In this document: positions 33,692 to 44,499 of the stretch, in pieces
How the letters are laid out: every line of letters starts with the position of its first letter
How positions within the stretch are numbered: the first letter of the stretch is position 1
Source: Coenobita brevimanus
Lineage: Eukaryota > Arthropoda > Malacostraca > Decapoda > Coenobitidae
Reading direction: 5' to 3'
DNA: 64,000 bases
NCBI GenBank assembly: GCA_032717465.1
Contig: JAVRFU010003718.1
Span: 1,620,856-1,684,855, forward strand
Program-made: the position numbers and the translations under genes
Notes under the pieces: model-generated
Databases searched by the model: none
Told to the model about the DNA's origin: nothing
Seen by the model: the letters and a program-made list of their open reading frames with translations, nothing else

Positions 33692-34204
33692 TCAGTATTT
33701 ACTCAGAGAGTGGTACTCGGCAAAGCACGAAGTCACACAGAGAGCGACTTGGCATGCCAGGCACTGGTGTGTGCTCATTTTTCTCGTCCTAGGCCTCCGT
33801 GTGGTGTTAGAACATACTCTGCAGCGGCCCTGTGACAACCTGCCGCCTGCTGTAAGAGGCAATTTCACAAGCTGGTGCCGGCTCATGTAATTGCGGCACT
33901 CAAGACGGTCAGGTTGTGTGTCAGAGTGTCGCCTCGGGATCAATGCCGTCACCTGACCAAATCGTGCAAGTAGCTGCTGCACGACAGTCTTGGAAAACTG
34001 TCTCAGTGATGGTTGCCTTATGCCCCCGACTTGTGTCTTGTAGAGAATGAAGGCGTTGAGCATGCACATATCGAGCATGTGCAGGCAAGCCTTCCTGTAC
34101 CATCGGGTGTTTCTCCTGAGACAGTCGATTTCGCCAATCATCATATCAGACTTATCAACAAGTCTCATATTGACATTGTAATCAATGACGGCATCAGGCT
34201 TCAT
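33692..34204 (-). pseudogene. piggyBac transposase, C-terminal region with cysteine-rich domain
   Basis: In the same frame as the core but after its TAA. It starts MKPDAVIDYNVNMRLVDKSD, whose VDKSD carries the third catalytic Asp (usual pattern YNxxMGGVDxxD). It ends with a cysteine/histidine-rich module, CRVCSN then HQCLACQVALC and CFAEYH, matching the C-terminal zinc-binding domain of piggyBac proteins that helps recognise the element's ends. The plus-strand frames over this region are shadows. Confidence 0.85.
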
Positions 34205-34222
34205 GGTTGGCTCTCCCGTCCT

Positions 34223-35053
34223 TTAGCTGACCTTCCCAGTTCTCTGCAATTCCCCCTTGTGGATGGTGCTGATCATATTCACGACCTTCTTGTCATGCCA
34301 CCTGATCGCAAGAAGCTTGTCTGACTTCTTCAGGTGAACATCTCCCCTGGATGATGATGCTTCAGGGAAACTTGGCCACTCTTTCCTATAGCTCTGTACA
34401 GTGCCAACAGTGCCAATGCCGTGTTCAGCAAGGTATTTGGAGAGTTTCGGTGCTGTGTAGTAATTGTCTGTGTACAGCACATGATTCCCACCAAAATACC
34501 TCTCCATCAGCACTTTTACAACGGAGCCAGAGAAGCCAAGGGGGTCTTTCCTGTTCACATCCATTGTGCTAGCAGAGTAGATGACAAAATCCAGAATATA
34601 CCCCGTCTCACAGTCACACAGCACAAAGAACTTTCTCCCAAAGCGGTGGCGTTTGCTGGGGATGTACTGCATGAATTTGAGACGTCCTCTGAACAATACC
34701 AGGGATTCGTCTATGACGATTTTCTGCATAGGCCGGAAAAATCGCATAAATCGATCCCTAATCATGTTGAGAAAATCCCTCACTTTCCACAAAGGGTCAG
34801 TTTGGGACGGGTTTGCATTGTCAGCGAAGTGCAGGTATCCAAGCAGCTGTCGGAACCGATCCCGTGACATATACTTCCCGAATATTGGGATAGTGGTAAT
34901 GTCATCCACGAGCCAGTACTCCTCCAACTCATGTCTCTTTATATGGGGCATAAGAAACATTAGGTCAAAAAAAACATACAGCTCTCTGATTCCGACAGGC
35001 AACCACGACACTTGCTTTGTGAGCCAATAGGTCCCAGCCCTTCTGCTGCACAC
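34223..35053 (-). pseudogene. piggyBac transposase, catalytic core
   Basis: The frame runs 276 codons with typical piggyBac blocks: LPVGIRELYVFFDLMFLM, YWLVDDITTIPIFGKYMSR, FRQLLGYLHFADN, KIVIDESLVLFRGRL (first catalytic Asp), CDCETGYILDFVIYS and VLYTDNYYTAPKLSKYL (second catalytic Asp). It ends at an in-frame TAA (34225-34223); seven codons later the same frame continues as the next feature. The enzyme would excise and insert at TTAA. Both visible catalytic aspartates are kept. Confidence 0.88.
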
Positions 35054-36105
35054 TGAGCTGAATACCTATTGGTCTCATCGCTGACATACTGCACGATTTC
35101 GTCATCCATGAAGGCCAGGAAGTAGTCAACAAAATCATCTCCTGCGTTGCATGGGAAGGCAGGCTGTATTCCAGCATTTGTCATATCAAACGGCGGATTG
35201 TGTGGCTGAAAATCTGCACCGTCAGACCAAACAAATGCATCCACTTTCCCTGTGCGTGGTTCAGTGGCAGTGGCAGGTTGCATTGCACTCGTTTCCCCGT
35301 GAGAAGGAGCTGAGGTGGAGGCAATGGGTGAGGCAGAGGGTGAGGCAGGAGGCGAGCGGGAGGGGGGTGAGGCAGGAGGCAACGGGGAGGGGGGTGAGTG
35401 CGGGGGTGGCGAGGGTGAGGGAGCTGAGCGGGGGGCAGGCGGGGGGGTTTCTGACCTGGTGCATGGTGAAACTTGACCCTTTCTACCCCGCTTATCACCT
35501 CGCTTATCGCCCAGCTTTGCCCCCCAACTGCCACGCATCCCCTTTGTTCTAGGCCTGCCTGCACGGCCTGCCTTCCCTCGCTTTGCAGGCTTTGGTAATT
35601 CGTACTCCTCAGATGATGTAGACTGAGGCGAGGGCACGGCAGATGATGATGATGATGTGAGGCCAATAGGGCTAGGGGAACGGGAAATTGATGGGAAATG
35701 CGTACTAGGGCCTGGTGTGGGAGACGTGAGCCTGCGCTTCACTCCCTTCCCACGTGCAATACCAGATTTGCCCATAGGAGCCTTTCCTTTCCCAGAGTAA
35801 GTTGGGGGTGGTGGGGGGGAAACAACACGATCACTTTCATCACTGTCACTATCAATGGAAAATGATTCACCACCAATCACTGCCAAATCATCACTGCTTG
35901 CTGTGAGTGTGTCACTTTCACTGCCACAATCAAGAGTAGTACTTACAGTTTTGTCCAGCTCAGTTCTAATTTCAGGAGTGCTCAACCCCTTCTGCCTCGC
36001 CGTCGGCAGTTCCTTCACCGGTGTAGAGGTAGAAGGAACACTAGCACTAATCCTTGTAGAGGAGGAAGCGAGCGACGATGAGTCGGGACGGAGAGCCATT
36101 ATCAC
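34960..36105 (-). pseudogene. piggyBac transposase, N-terminal region
   Basis: This 381-codon frame begins MIMALRPDSSSLASSSTRIS. It contains a Ser/Pro-rich low-complexity stretch, an acidic patch (SIDSDSDESD), basic segments (KGVKRR, KPAKRGKAGRAGRPR) and then the start of the transposase fold (FVWSDGADFQPHNPPFD, DDFVDYFLAFMDDEIVQYVSDETNRYS). The true protein continues in another frame from about 35050, so a frameshift lies there; residues after NRYSAQ in this frame are spurious. The long N-terminus is usual for piggyBac proteins, where it is poorly conserved. Confidence 0.75.
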
Positions 36106-36356
36106 GCACAGAGCTGGACAGATACTGACTGATGCGGGTCAGGGCAGGGGTGGGGGGGGCCCCCTCGGGGTTGGAGGAGGGAGGTGTGGGATGGCTGGCG
36201 TGAAAGAACTCGACAGCTACTCTTGCGTGAGACACTTTGCGCGCCAGGAAAATGCGCGGTGTTCAAAATATTCACAATCATTCCAGAATGACACCCGCGG
36301 TTTGGTCCAGTTTTGTCAATGTCATTCTGGAATGACACCCGCGGTTAAAGGGTTAA

Positions 36357-37110
36357 CTGGAAAGGAGTTAGGGATCTTTGAAAAGTTGTTGCATGAAATT
36401 TGAGTCTTAGGGAATGAGTCTCCTTGGTTACACGCAAAATTACCTTTCCAATCTGACTACACTTGGTCAAGAAGTAACAATAAAAGGTCAGATATTTAAA
36501 GAGCCTTGGTCATGAGTCTCCTTGGTTACTAGTCAAAATTACTTTTCCAATCTCTAAACTTGGCCATAAATTAACTGAAAAAAGGCTTAAGGATCTTTAC
36601 ATAATTCTATTCTTGCATGGAATTTTAGCCTTTGTTAAGGAATGAGTCTCCTTGGTTACTAGCCCAAATTACTATCTCAATCTGACTACACAGCCATAAA
36701 GTAACTGAAAGGGAGTTAGGAATCTTTACATAGTCTCTGCATGGGATTTTATGAACCTTAGTTATGGAATGATTTAATCTGACTACACCTGGCCAAAAAG
36801 TAACTGAAATGGGGTTAGGGATCATTACGAACAGCCTTGGTAATGAGTCTCCTTGGTTACCAGTCAAAATTACCCTCCCAATCTGACCACCTGGCCATAA
36901 AGTAACCGAAAAGGGGTTAGGAATCTTTACGAACAGCCTTGGTCATGTCTCCTTGGTTACTAGTCAAAATTACCCTCCAAATCTGACTACATCTGGCCAT
37001 TAACAGAAAAGGGGTTAGAGATTTTACAAAGCCCTGGTCATGAGTATGGAATAAGTCTCCTTGGTTACTAGTCAAAATTACCCTCCCAATCAGGCTACAC
37101 TTGGCCATAA
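36357..37110. repeat. Motif array, right part
   Basis: About six more units carry CTCCTTGGTTACTAG, CAATCTGACTACA, GGCCATAAA and GGGGTTAGG. The unit at about 36985 contains CTGGCCATTAACAGAAAAGG, which corresponds to the piggyBac target before insertion. Confidence 0.85.
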
Positions 37111-37270
37111 ACTGTGAAGGCTGGGAATCTGTCACTAAAAACAAATTATTTTTAGAAATTAGCTGGGAAAGTTATATACCTAACCCCTCCACAAAAGCCA
37201 GGTGGAGGTAGCATGCATAAAATAATAATAATAATAATAATAATAAAATTGAGAAGGTTCTGGCATTCAC

Positions 37271-37449
37271 CTAGTAAGTATCCAATCAAATGTCCCCCAA
37301 AGATGGTTGTGGTTGTGGTAGGGAGTTCTTGTGGTTGTGGTTGTGGTTGTGGTAGCAGTCTCTCTACAGCTACATGGCCAATTACTGAACCCTCCAGATC
37401 TTTTTTTCTCTTCTTCATTATCAGGCTGCCTTCTCCCCAACTCACACTC
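37271..37449 (-). CDS. Candidate host exon (duplicate of 28.7 kb exon)
   Basis: On the minus strand the acceptor ATTCTTTTTCAG and donor CTAG|GTGAAT bracket 179 bases. One frame is open throughout and reads SWGEGSLIMKKRKKDLEGSV, then IGHVAVERLL, a PQPQPQPQ run, LPTTTTT and FGGHLIGYLLG. Ends and order match the exon at 28667-28798 (GEGSL/DEGSL at the start, a low-complexity middle, a TGGATACT block at the end). An (AAT)n tract follows in the downstream intron. Function unknown. Confidence 0.4.
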
Positions 37450-37579
37450 CTGAAAAAGAATATTCCTTATAAGCCATCACATGAAAATTGCAATAAATAT
37501 CAAGATATCCATACACAAACAAAACCACAATTCCACACACACAGACACCCCAAACTCCACACAGTAACCCCCAAATCTA

Positions 37580-37634
<55 letters not shown>

Positions 37635-37800
37635 TGCACATACACCCCAAATCTACCCCCCCCCCAAATCCACACACATACACAATCCAAACTCCACACA
37701 TACACACCCCAATCTACACACACACACACACACACAAAATCTACACCCCCAAAAAAACTACACCTACACCCCAAGCTCCACATACATACACCCCACCCCA
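37580..37800. repeat. (CA)n microsatellite and CACACCCCAAATC repeats
   Basis: About 28 CA units (37580-37632) are followed by irregular CCCCAAATCTAC/ACACATAC blocks. No gene. Confidence 0.9.
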
Positions 37801-37991
37801 GAGTTCACACCCAGCTCTGTCATGTTCCTTTCTTACCCTTTCAATCATCTGAGTAAGCTTTAGAAACACTCAGGCCTGTTTACAATACACATTAAAATCA
37901 ATATCATCACCACAGAAGAAAGGTAATTAATGGAGAAAGGTAATTAATGGAGAAAAGTAATTGCTGGAAGGAGAAAGGAAAAATATCTTAC

Positions 37992-38036
37992 CAAAATTGC
38001 AGACCCTTCCCCTGTGACTGCTGAAGCCCTGACTGA
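37992..38036 (-). CDS. Candidate 45 bp host exon
   Basis: On the minus strand a pyrimidine-rich acceptor (GGCTTTTATTCAG) and a strong donor (TTTTG|GTAAGA) bracket 45 bases that are open in more than one phase; one phase reads QSGLQQSQGKGLQF. A second AG four bases in offers an alternative acceptor. It lies upstream of the 37.3 kb candidate on the same strand. 38060-38545 downstream on the plus strand is a CCT/TTCC-rich tract without genes. Confidence 0.3.
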
Positions 38037-38059
38037 CTGAATAAAAGCCGGCACATTCC

Positions 38060-38545
38060 ATTCACCCCCACATTCCTTCCCTCCCCCCCACTAGTTTCCT
38101 CCCCCCCTCCACCACCACCTTCCTTCCTTCACAGCCCCTCTTTCCTCCACCTCTCTCTCTCCTTCCTTCCTTCCTTCTCCTCCTCCTTCCACTTCTTCCT
38201 CCTCCCTGAAAAGCACTCTTCCTCCTGTCCCCCTCCCTCCTTACCTCCTCCCTTCCCTCCACCCCCACTAGTTCTCCCCCACCCTCTTTCCTCCACGTCT
38301 CTCTCTCTCCTTTCTTACTTTTTCTCCTCTTCTTTCCTTCCTCCCTCCTCCTCCTCTCTCCATCTCTTGTCATCCATCTTCCTTCCACCTCTTGCTCTTC
38401 CTTGAAAAACACATTTCCTCCATTCCTCCTTGCCTCCTCTCTCCCCTCCATTTCTTCTTCCCTCCTCTCTTCCCTCCATCCCTCCTTACCTCCTCTCTCC
38501 CCTCCATCCCCCCGTCTCCTCCCCCTCCTCTCTCAATCGTCCTCT
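38060..38545. repeat. Pyrimidine-rich CCTCC/TTCC low-complexity tract
   Basis: Irregular CCTTCCTTCC, CTCCTCC and CTCTCTC blocks. The Arg/Glu/Lys-rich minus-strand frame here is compositional. Confidence 0.8.
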
Positions 38546-38803
38546 CTAATTAGTTTCTAGAATATTCCATATTTTACACACACACACACACACGAACAGC
38601 CGGAGAGAGTGGACGTCCCAGGCATCGCTCCTAACCTTGAGTAGTTTCAGGAATTTTGTCTGTCCTGTCTCCTAGGGTCTTTCTTTAAATTTAAAATAAT
38701 GAAAGTTAGTAGACTACCAAAAATGTGAAGATTTGTTGGCAATAGTATACATGAATGTTTGTGGCTTATTCGGTAACAGCTGTTTAGGTACTTTACATTA
38801 AAC

Positions 38804-39697
38804 ATGGCCAAAAATGTAAACAATGAGGGAATGGAATTTCAAGGATTTGATGCTAATACTAATGTCATGGACCTGGTGAAAACATTAATTATGAGGATTA
38901 GTGAACTCGAAAAAAAAGTAGAGAATCTAAGGATAAAGGATGTGTCAGGAAATACGGAAACCACCATACAGAGTCTAATCCAGTCCAACGAAACAGCCAA
39001 TGAAGAAATTAGGAATTTGAAAAGGGAAAATGTTGAACTGAGGAGGAAACTTGAAGAGAGTACTAATAAAACGGAGAAGGTGAGTAATGTACTAGAAGAA
39101 CATAAGGCAAAGTGGGCACACGTAGAAGAAGAACAGAAAGAAGTGGTCAGCTTAAGAGAGATCATCCAGGAAGAAAGGGAAATGAACAAGAAAGAAATGG
39201 AAGAAAATGTAGTGAAAATACTGAAGAAAAAAGAGAAAATAGTGAGAGAAACTGTAGAAAGGAACAGATGTGTGGTAGTATTTGGAAACGGGGAAGAGGA
39301 AGAAAAGGTTAGGTTCGCAAGACTCGAGAGAGACACGAACATGGTGAGAGGAATATTAGGCAAGATTGACCCCGAAGGAGACAAGTGGGTAAAAGAAATT
39401 GAGGAAGTAAGGAGGATAGGGCCTTATAAGAAAGGGGAAACAAGACCAATGAGAGTCAAGTTTACATCAGAAAGTGTAATAAATGAGATACTTAAAGTGA
39501 CCTGGAAATTAAGCAAAGAGGCGGGGATGGAAAATATTATAATAAGAAAAGATCTGAATGAAGAAGAAAGAGAAGTTTTAAAATCATTAAAGGAAGAAGT
39601 AAAGGAAAAAAATGATAAGAGGACAGAGGAAGAACGTAATACTTTTTTTGGGAGAGTATTGGATATGAAAGTAAGGAAATGGTATTTAAGGAAATAG
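38804..39697 (+). CDS. ORF1 RNA-binding protein of retrotransposon B copy 1
   Basis: It starts at ATG 38804 (AAACATGGCC) and encodes 297 residues. Residues about 20-140 are a long charged coiled coil with heptads (ELEKKVENLRIK, NEEIRNLKRENVELRRKLEE). Residues about 150-297 contain VVVFGNGEEEEKVRFARLE, RRIGPYKKGETRPMRVKF and RTEEERNTFFGRVLDMKVRKWYL, the nucleic-acid-binding part seen in LINE ORF1 proteins. The frame crosses a T7G3 run near 39645 and ends at TAG 39695-39697, 19 bases after the ORF2 ATG (39679). It is intact, and the ORF overlap suggests coupled or reinitiated translation of ORF2. Confidence 0.85.
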   Translation: MAKNVNNEGMEFQGFDANTNVMDLVKTLIMRISELEKKVENLRIKDVSGNTETTIQSLIQSNETANEEIRNLKRENVELRRKLEESTNKTEKVSNVLEEHKAKWAHVEEEQKEVVSLREIIQEEREMNKKEMEENVVKILKKKEKIVRETVERNRCVVVFGNGEEEEKVRFARLERDTNMVRGILGKIDPEGDKWVKEIEEVRRIGPYKKGETRPMRVKFTSESVINEILKVTWKLSKEAGMENIIIRKDLNEEEREVLKSLKEEVKEKNDKRTEEERNTFFGRVLDMKVRKWYLRK

Positions 39698-42630
39698 AAG
39701 TGAAGGAAACTAGGGGGGATGGTTGTGAAAGATCAGAAGTTGAGGAAGTGGTACAGACAGAGAGTAGGAGAGAAGAGGGTATTAATAATGTCAAAAATAA
39801 TTTGAAGGTGATATATACTAATGTTGATGGTTTCATATCGACAAGGATCGAAATTAATGATTTCTTAAGAGAACATGAACCTGATGTCATGTGCTTTGTA
39901 GAGACCAAATTAAGAGAAGATATTGATGTTCATTTGGGAGATGGTAAATACAAATTGTGGAGAAAAGACAGAAAAGAAAAAAAGGGAGGAGGAGTGATGA
40001 TAGCAGTGAAGAACAACATAAATGTAGATACTGTGGAAATGGGAGAAGGCAGGGCTGAAGTGATATATATGAAATTAGAAACTGGAGAGAATGTTAAGAG
40101 AGATATGGCGGTAGTGTATGTTCCCCCAAAGACGAGAGCATGGAAGGATGACTAATACCATGAGATGTTGTCAGATATGGCTAGCTATTTGCAAAAAATA
40201 ATTGAGAAAAGCAATAATATAATTTTGGTGGGTGACTTTAATTGTAAAGAGGTGAACTGGGAGGAATGGTACTCGGGAGGCGGCGAGGATTCGTGGGGCA
40301 CTATGTTATTAAATATAATAATGAATAATGTGATGACGCAGTGGGTCAAAGAAGAGACACGGTTTCGAGGTGAGGACACACCAGCAAGGTTAGATTTACT
40401 GTTCACCAAAGAACCCGATGTAATAGAATCATTGGAATATCTCTGTCCTTTGAGAAAAAGTGATCACGTGGTCATTGAGTTCCAGATGTTAATAGGAAAC
40501 GTCGAGCCAAGAGACGAGCTTCATAGACAGGGAAGATACAACTTTGGCAAAGCAAATTTTACAGGATTGAGAAACTTTTTTGAAAATGCGGATTGGAGAA
40601 AATTCAGAGAAACAAGAGAGATACAGAGGAAGTGGGATATCTTTCTAGACCTCTATAGTTTGGGAGTGGAAAAATTTGTACCAAGAGTAAGAGGAAAAGA
40701 AAACAGGAAAAAGGAGTGGTTTAATAGAAGGTGTATGATAGCCAAAAAAGAGAGAGATAAGGCGTGGAACAATTGGAGAAAGAGAGGTAACGACAGAACA
40801 AAGGAAGAATATAAAAGAACAAGAAACGAATACACAAGAATACGTAGGGAAGAAGAAAGGAATTTTGAAAAAGGTTTAATTGACAAATGCAAGGATGAAC
40901 CCAAACTGTTTTATAGATTTGTTAATGGCAAACTGAAACAAAAGGAAGGAATCACCAAGCTGAAAGTAGATGGAGAGGTCTTTAAGGATGCGGCAATGCA
41001 AGCAGAAATAATGAACAAACGTTTCCAGTCAGTTTTCACTAAAGAAAAGAAGCTTGTGGAAGGGGAGGGAGTGATTAGAAATGTTCCGGTGATGAAAGAT
41101 ATAAGAGTGGAGGTGCAGGAAGTGTATAAATTACTGGAAACTCAAGATGTAAGGAAAGCCCCAGGACCTGATGGAATTTCTAATTGGGTACTGAAGGAAT
41201 GCAGAGAACAACTGGCGGATAAAATTCACAGCTTAATTGTATGCTCACTGGAAGAGGGGAAAGTGCCAAAAGAATGGAAGAGGGCAAATGTGGTACCAAT
41301 GTACAAGGGAGGAAACAGGGAAGAACCCCTGAATTATAGACCAGTGTCTCTAACCAGCATGGTCGCAAAATTGTGTGAGAGAATCCTGAAAGACAGATGG
41401 ATAAAATATCTGGAAGAGATGAATATTTTGGCTGAATGTCAGTTTGGATTCAGAAGTGGAAGGTCATGTGTTTCAAACTTGTTGAGCTTTTACTCAAGAG
41501 TGATTGATGTGGTACAGGAGAGAGATGGTTGGGTGGATTGTGTGTACTTAGACTTAGAGAAGGCCTTTGACAAGGTACCTCATAAGAGACTATTGTGGAA
41601 ACTAGAATATATAGGAGGACTAAAGGGGAAACTTCTGGAATGGATGAGAGACTTTTTGAGAGACAGACAAATGAGGACAGTAATAAAGGAAAAGATGTCT
41701 GGATGGAGGGAAGTAACAAGTGGAGTCCCTCAAGGCTCAGTGTTGGCGCCAGTAATGTTCCTGATATACGTAAATGATATGGTAGATGGAGTGAACAGTT
41801 ATGCGAGTCTGTTTGCTGATGATGTAAAGATCTTGAGGAAGATAGAGGTTGAGGAGGATTGTAAAATACTGCAGGAGGATTTGGATAGGATACACAATTG
41901 GAGCCGGACATGGGAAATGAAATTTAATGTAAAGAAATGTAAAATATTGGAAATGGGTAAAAGTACCAGGAGGCCATCACTGAATTATTTTTTGGGTAAT
42001 GAATTAATCACAAAAAGGAGAGAAGAGAAAGATTTGGGAGTGCTGGTCCAAGATAGTTTGTCACCAGAAAAGCACATTAACAAGATAGTTGGAGAGACTT
42101 ATAAGCTCTTGACTAACATAAGAGTAGCATTTCATTATATGGATGAGGAAATGATGAAAAAATTGATAGTGGCCATGATCCGCCCCAGGTTAGAATATGC
42201 AGCGGTAGTGTGGTGCCCACACAAAAAGAAAGATATAAACAAGATTGAGAGAATACAAAGAACAGCAACCAAGATGGTCCCCAGTCTGACAGACCTGTCA
42301 TACAGAGAGAGGCTGGAAAAACTGGATTTGCCTTCGTTAGAGGAAAGGAGAAAGAGGGGAGACATGATTGCAGTGTTCAGGACCATGGTGGGAGTAGATA
42401 AAATTGACAAAGAAGATCTGTTTGTATGGGATAAGAGAGCAACAAGAGGACATGGAATGAAATTGAAAAAGTCAAGCTGCTTGAAGGATATCAAGAAATA
42501 TAGCTTTCCTTACAGAAGTATAGACTTATGGAATAGCCTGGACAAAGAGATCGTCCAGTCAAAAAACTTAAACGAGTTTAAAGTTAAATTCGACTTATTG
42601 AGAAAGAGCGACGGAAACCCACGAGCATAG
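39679..42630 (+). pseudogene. ORF2 endonuclease-reverse transcriptase of B copy 1, single stop
   Basis: One frame of 984 codons interrupted only by TAA at 40153-40155, where copy 2 has GAA. Endonuclease: [190 protein letters not shown]. The C-terminal tail is IRPRLEYAAVVWCPHKKKD. FADD is intact. The stop truncates the protein within the endonuclease, so this copy is inactive unless read through. Confidence 0.88.
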
Positions 42631-42909
42631 TACATTCCGTGTATATCACAATTAGGTATGATCTTAAATATTTGGAACGACTTAGACAAAGAGGTGGTGC
42701 ATGAGAAAAACATTCATGTGTGTAAAGGTAGATTTGATAAATGTGGATATGGAGACAGGACAACACGAGCATTGCTCAATTCCTGTATACTACAAATAGG
42801 TAAATACAAATAGGTAAATACACACACACGGATTATCTATAGGATGAGGATGATGATGATGATGATGATGATGCTTACACCAATAATAATGATTGTATGA
42901 TTTCAGACA

Positions 42910-43995
42910 GGATTATCAACACTGCCATTACTACCACCAACAACCACCACCACCACCAACTACCACTATTACCATCACCACCACCACCATCAGCCCCTAC
43001 CATCACCATCACCACCACCAACTACCACCATTACCAGCACCACTCCCTACCACCACCATCCCCTACCATCATCACAACCACCACCACCCCCTACCATTAT
43101 CACAACCACCACCACCACCCCCTACCATCACCACAACCATCACCACCACCCCATACCATCACCACAACCACCACCACCACCCCCTACCATCACCACAACC
43201 ACCACCACCACCACCCCCTACCATCACCACAACCACCACCACCACCCCCTACCATCACCACAACCACCACCACCACCCCCTACCATCACCACCACCACCA
43301 CCACCACCACCACCCCATACCATCACCACAACCACCACCACCACCCCATACCATCACCACAACCACCACCACCACCCCATACCATCACCACAACCACCAC
43401 CACCACCCCATACCATCACCACAACCACCACCACCACCCCATACCATCACCACAACCACCACCACCACCCCATACCATCACCACAACCACCCCCTACCAT
43501 CACCACAACCACCACCACCACCCCATACCATCACCACAACCACCCCCTACCATCACCACCACCACCCCATACCATCACCACAACCACCACCACCACCCCA
43601 TACCATCACCACAACCACCACCACCACCCCCTACCATCACCACAACCACCACCACCACCCCATACCATCACCACAACCACCACCACCACCCCCTACCATC
43701 ACCACAACCACCACCACCACCCCCTACCATCACCACAACCAACACCACCCCTTACCATCACCACAACCACCACCACCCCCTACCATCACTACAACCACCA
43801 CCATCATCCCTTACCATCACCACAACCACCACCACCTCCTACCATCACCACAACCACCACCACCTCCTACCAGCATCACAACCACCACGACCACCACCAC
43901 CACCACCACCACAACTACCACCACCACCCCCTACCATCACCAGAACCATTACCCCTACCATCATCACAACCACCACCACCACCACCACATTTTTC
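42910..43995. repeat. CCACCACCACCCCATACCAT minisatellite, about 33 bp
   Basis: About 30 units of CCATACCATCACCACAACCA with variable CACCAC runs. The 381- and 415-codon Pro/His/Thr frames are repeat artefacts. Confidence 0.95.
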
Positions 43996-44033
43996 TACCC
44001 AATATTTCCTTTTTTTTAAATATTTCTACACAC

Positions 44034-44125
44034 AGTAAAACCTCACTAGAACAGACTAACTGGGTCCCAAGCCATTCCGAAAAAGTGAAACTCCGAAAAA
44101 AGCGACATATGGACTTCCCCCTGCT
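44034..44125 (+). mobile_element. Pogo/Tigger-like terminal fragment
   Basis: CAGTAAAACCTCACTAGAAC followed by AACTGGGTCCCAAGCCATTC and CCGAAAAA blocks resembles the end of Tigger-type elements (CAGT.AAACCTC). No partner end was found; an RTE fragment abuts it. Confidence 0.4.
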
Positions 44126-44134
44126 AAGATACTT

Positions 44135-44320
44135 TCATACATGAGGGAGGGGGAGGCCAAGGATGAGATGAAGGGATGGAGTGGAGAGGTATATGAGAGA
44201 GGGGGGTGTATGCTGGAAGCAGGGCAATGAAATGGCAGGGGACAGGGCGACATGGAGACAATTTGTTTGTGGCCACCCCTTATGGGGTTAAGACATCTGG
44301 AATACATAGATGGACGGAGA
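44135..44320 (+). mobile_element. RTE-type 3' fragment, first subfamily
   Basis: Contains AGGATGAGATGAAGGGATGG, GAGAGGTATATGAGAGAGGGG, GGCCACCCCTTATGGGGTTA and the tail start, in the order of the 3' end at 21230-21408. Confidence 0.75.
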
Positions 44321-44499
44321 GACAGAAGAGCATTATGGCCACAATCCTTCTTCACCACACCAGTTCCTTCTAACTCGGGGCAATATCCTACTTGCCAATT
44401 TTCTCAAATGCCACTATAAATAATTTACTGCATTAAACAGTACAGTTTTAGTAAAGTTTAGACTCTTCCTTCTTCTCGAGGTAAAGGGCATTGTAGTCA

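Larger units (their letters stand above)
32970..36356 (-). mobile_element. piggyBac-family DNA transposon with TTAA duplication
   Basis: TTAA at 32970-32973 and 36353-36356 flanks 3.38 kb whose ends are CCCTTTAACCACGGGT at the left and, on the other strand, CCCTTTAACCGCGGGTGTC at the right. A sub-terminal repeat of the ACACCCGCGGTT block occurs about 50 bp inside the right end. The transposase lies on the minus strand and is broken by one frameshift and one stop. The insertion sits in the motif array; sister units such as 36985-37010 preserve the unoccupied site GGCCATTAAC. Confidence 0.92.
38594..42826 (+). mobile_element. Non-LTR retrotransposon B, copy 1 (CR1/jockey-like), nearly full length
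   Basis: A 5' UTR of about 210 bp, two overlapping ORFs and a 3' UTR ending in AAATAGGTAAATAC repeats. Its right flank is ACACACAC and its left flank is a (CA)n run, so it appears to have inserted into a CA microsatellite. The second copy at 58.6-62.7 kb is nearly identical in sequence but inverted. The only obvious lesion in the coding part is a TAA at 40153-40155. Confidence 0.9.

Noticed and set aside
35151..35666. Overlapping plus- and minus-strand frames in the GC-rich Ser/Pro region of the piggyBac element
   Set aside because: They are off-frame shadows of the transposase N-terminal low-complexity region.
23514..43995. CRISPR-like regularly spaced repeats
   Set aside because: The 80-125 bp arrays lack uniform repeats with unique spacers, and the sequence is clearly eukaryotic.
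42893..44144. 381- and 415-codon Pro/His/Thr frames
   Set aside because: CCA-rich minisatellite translation.
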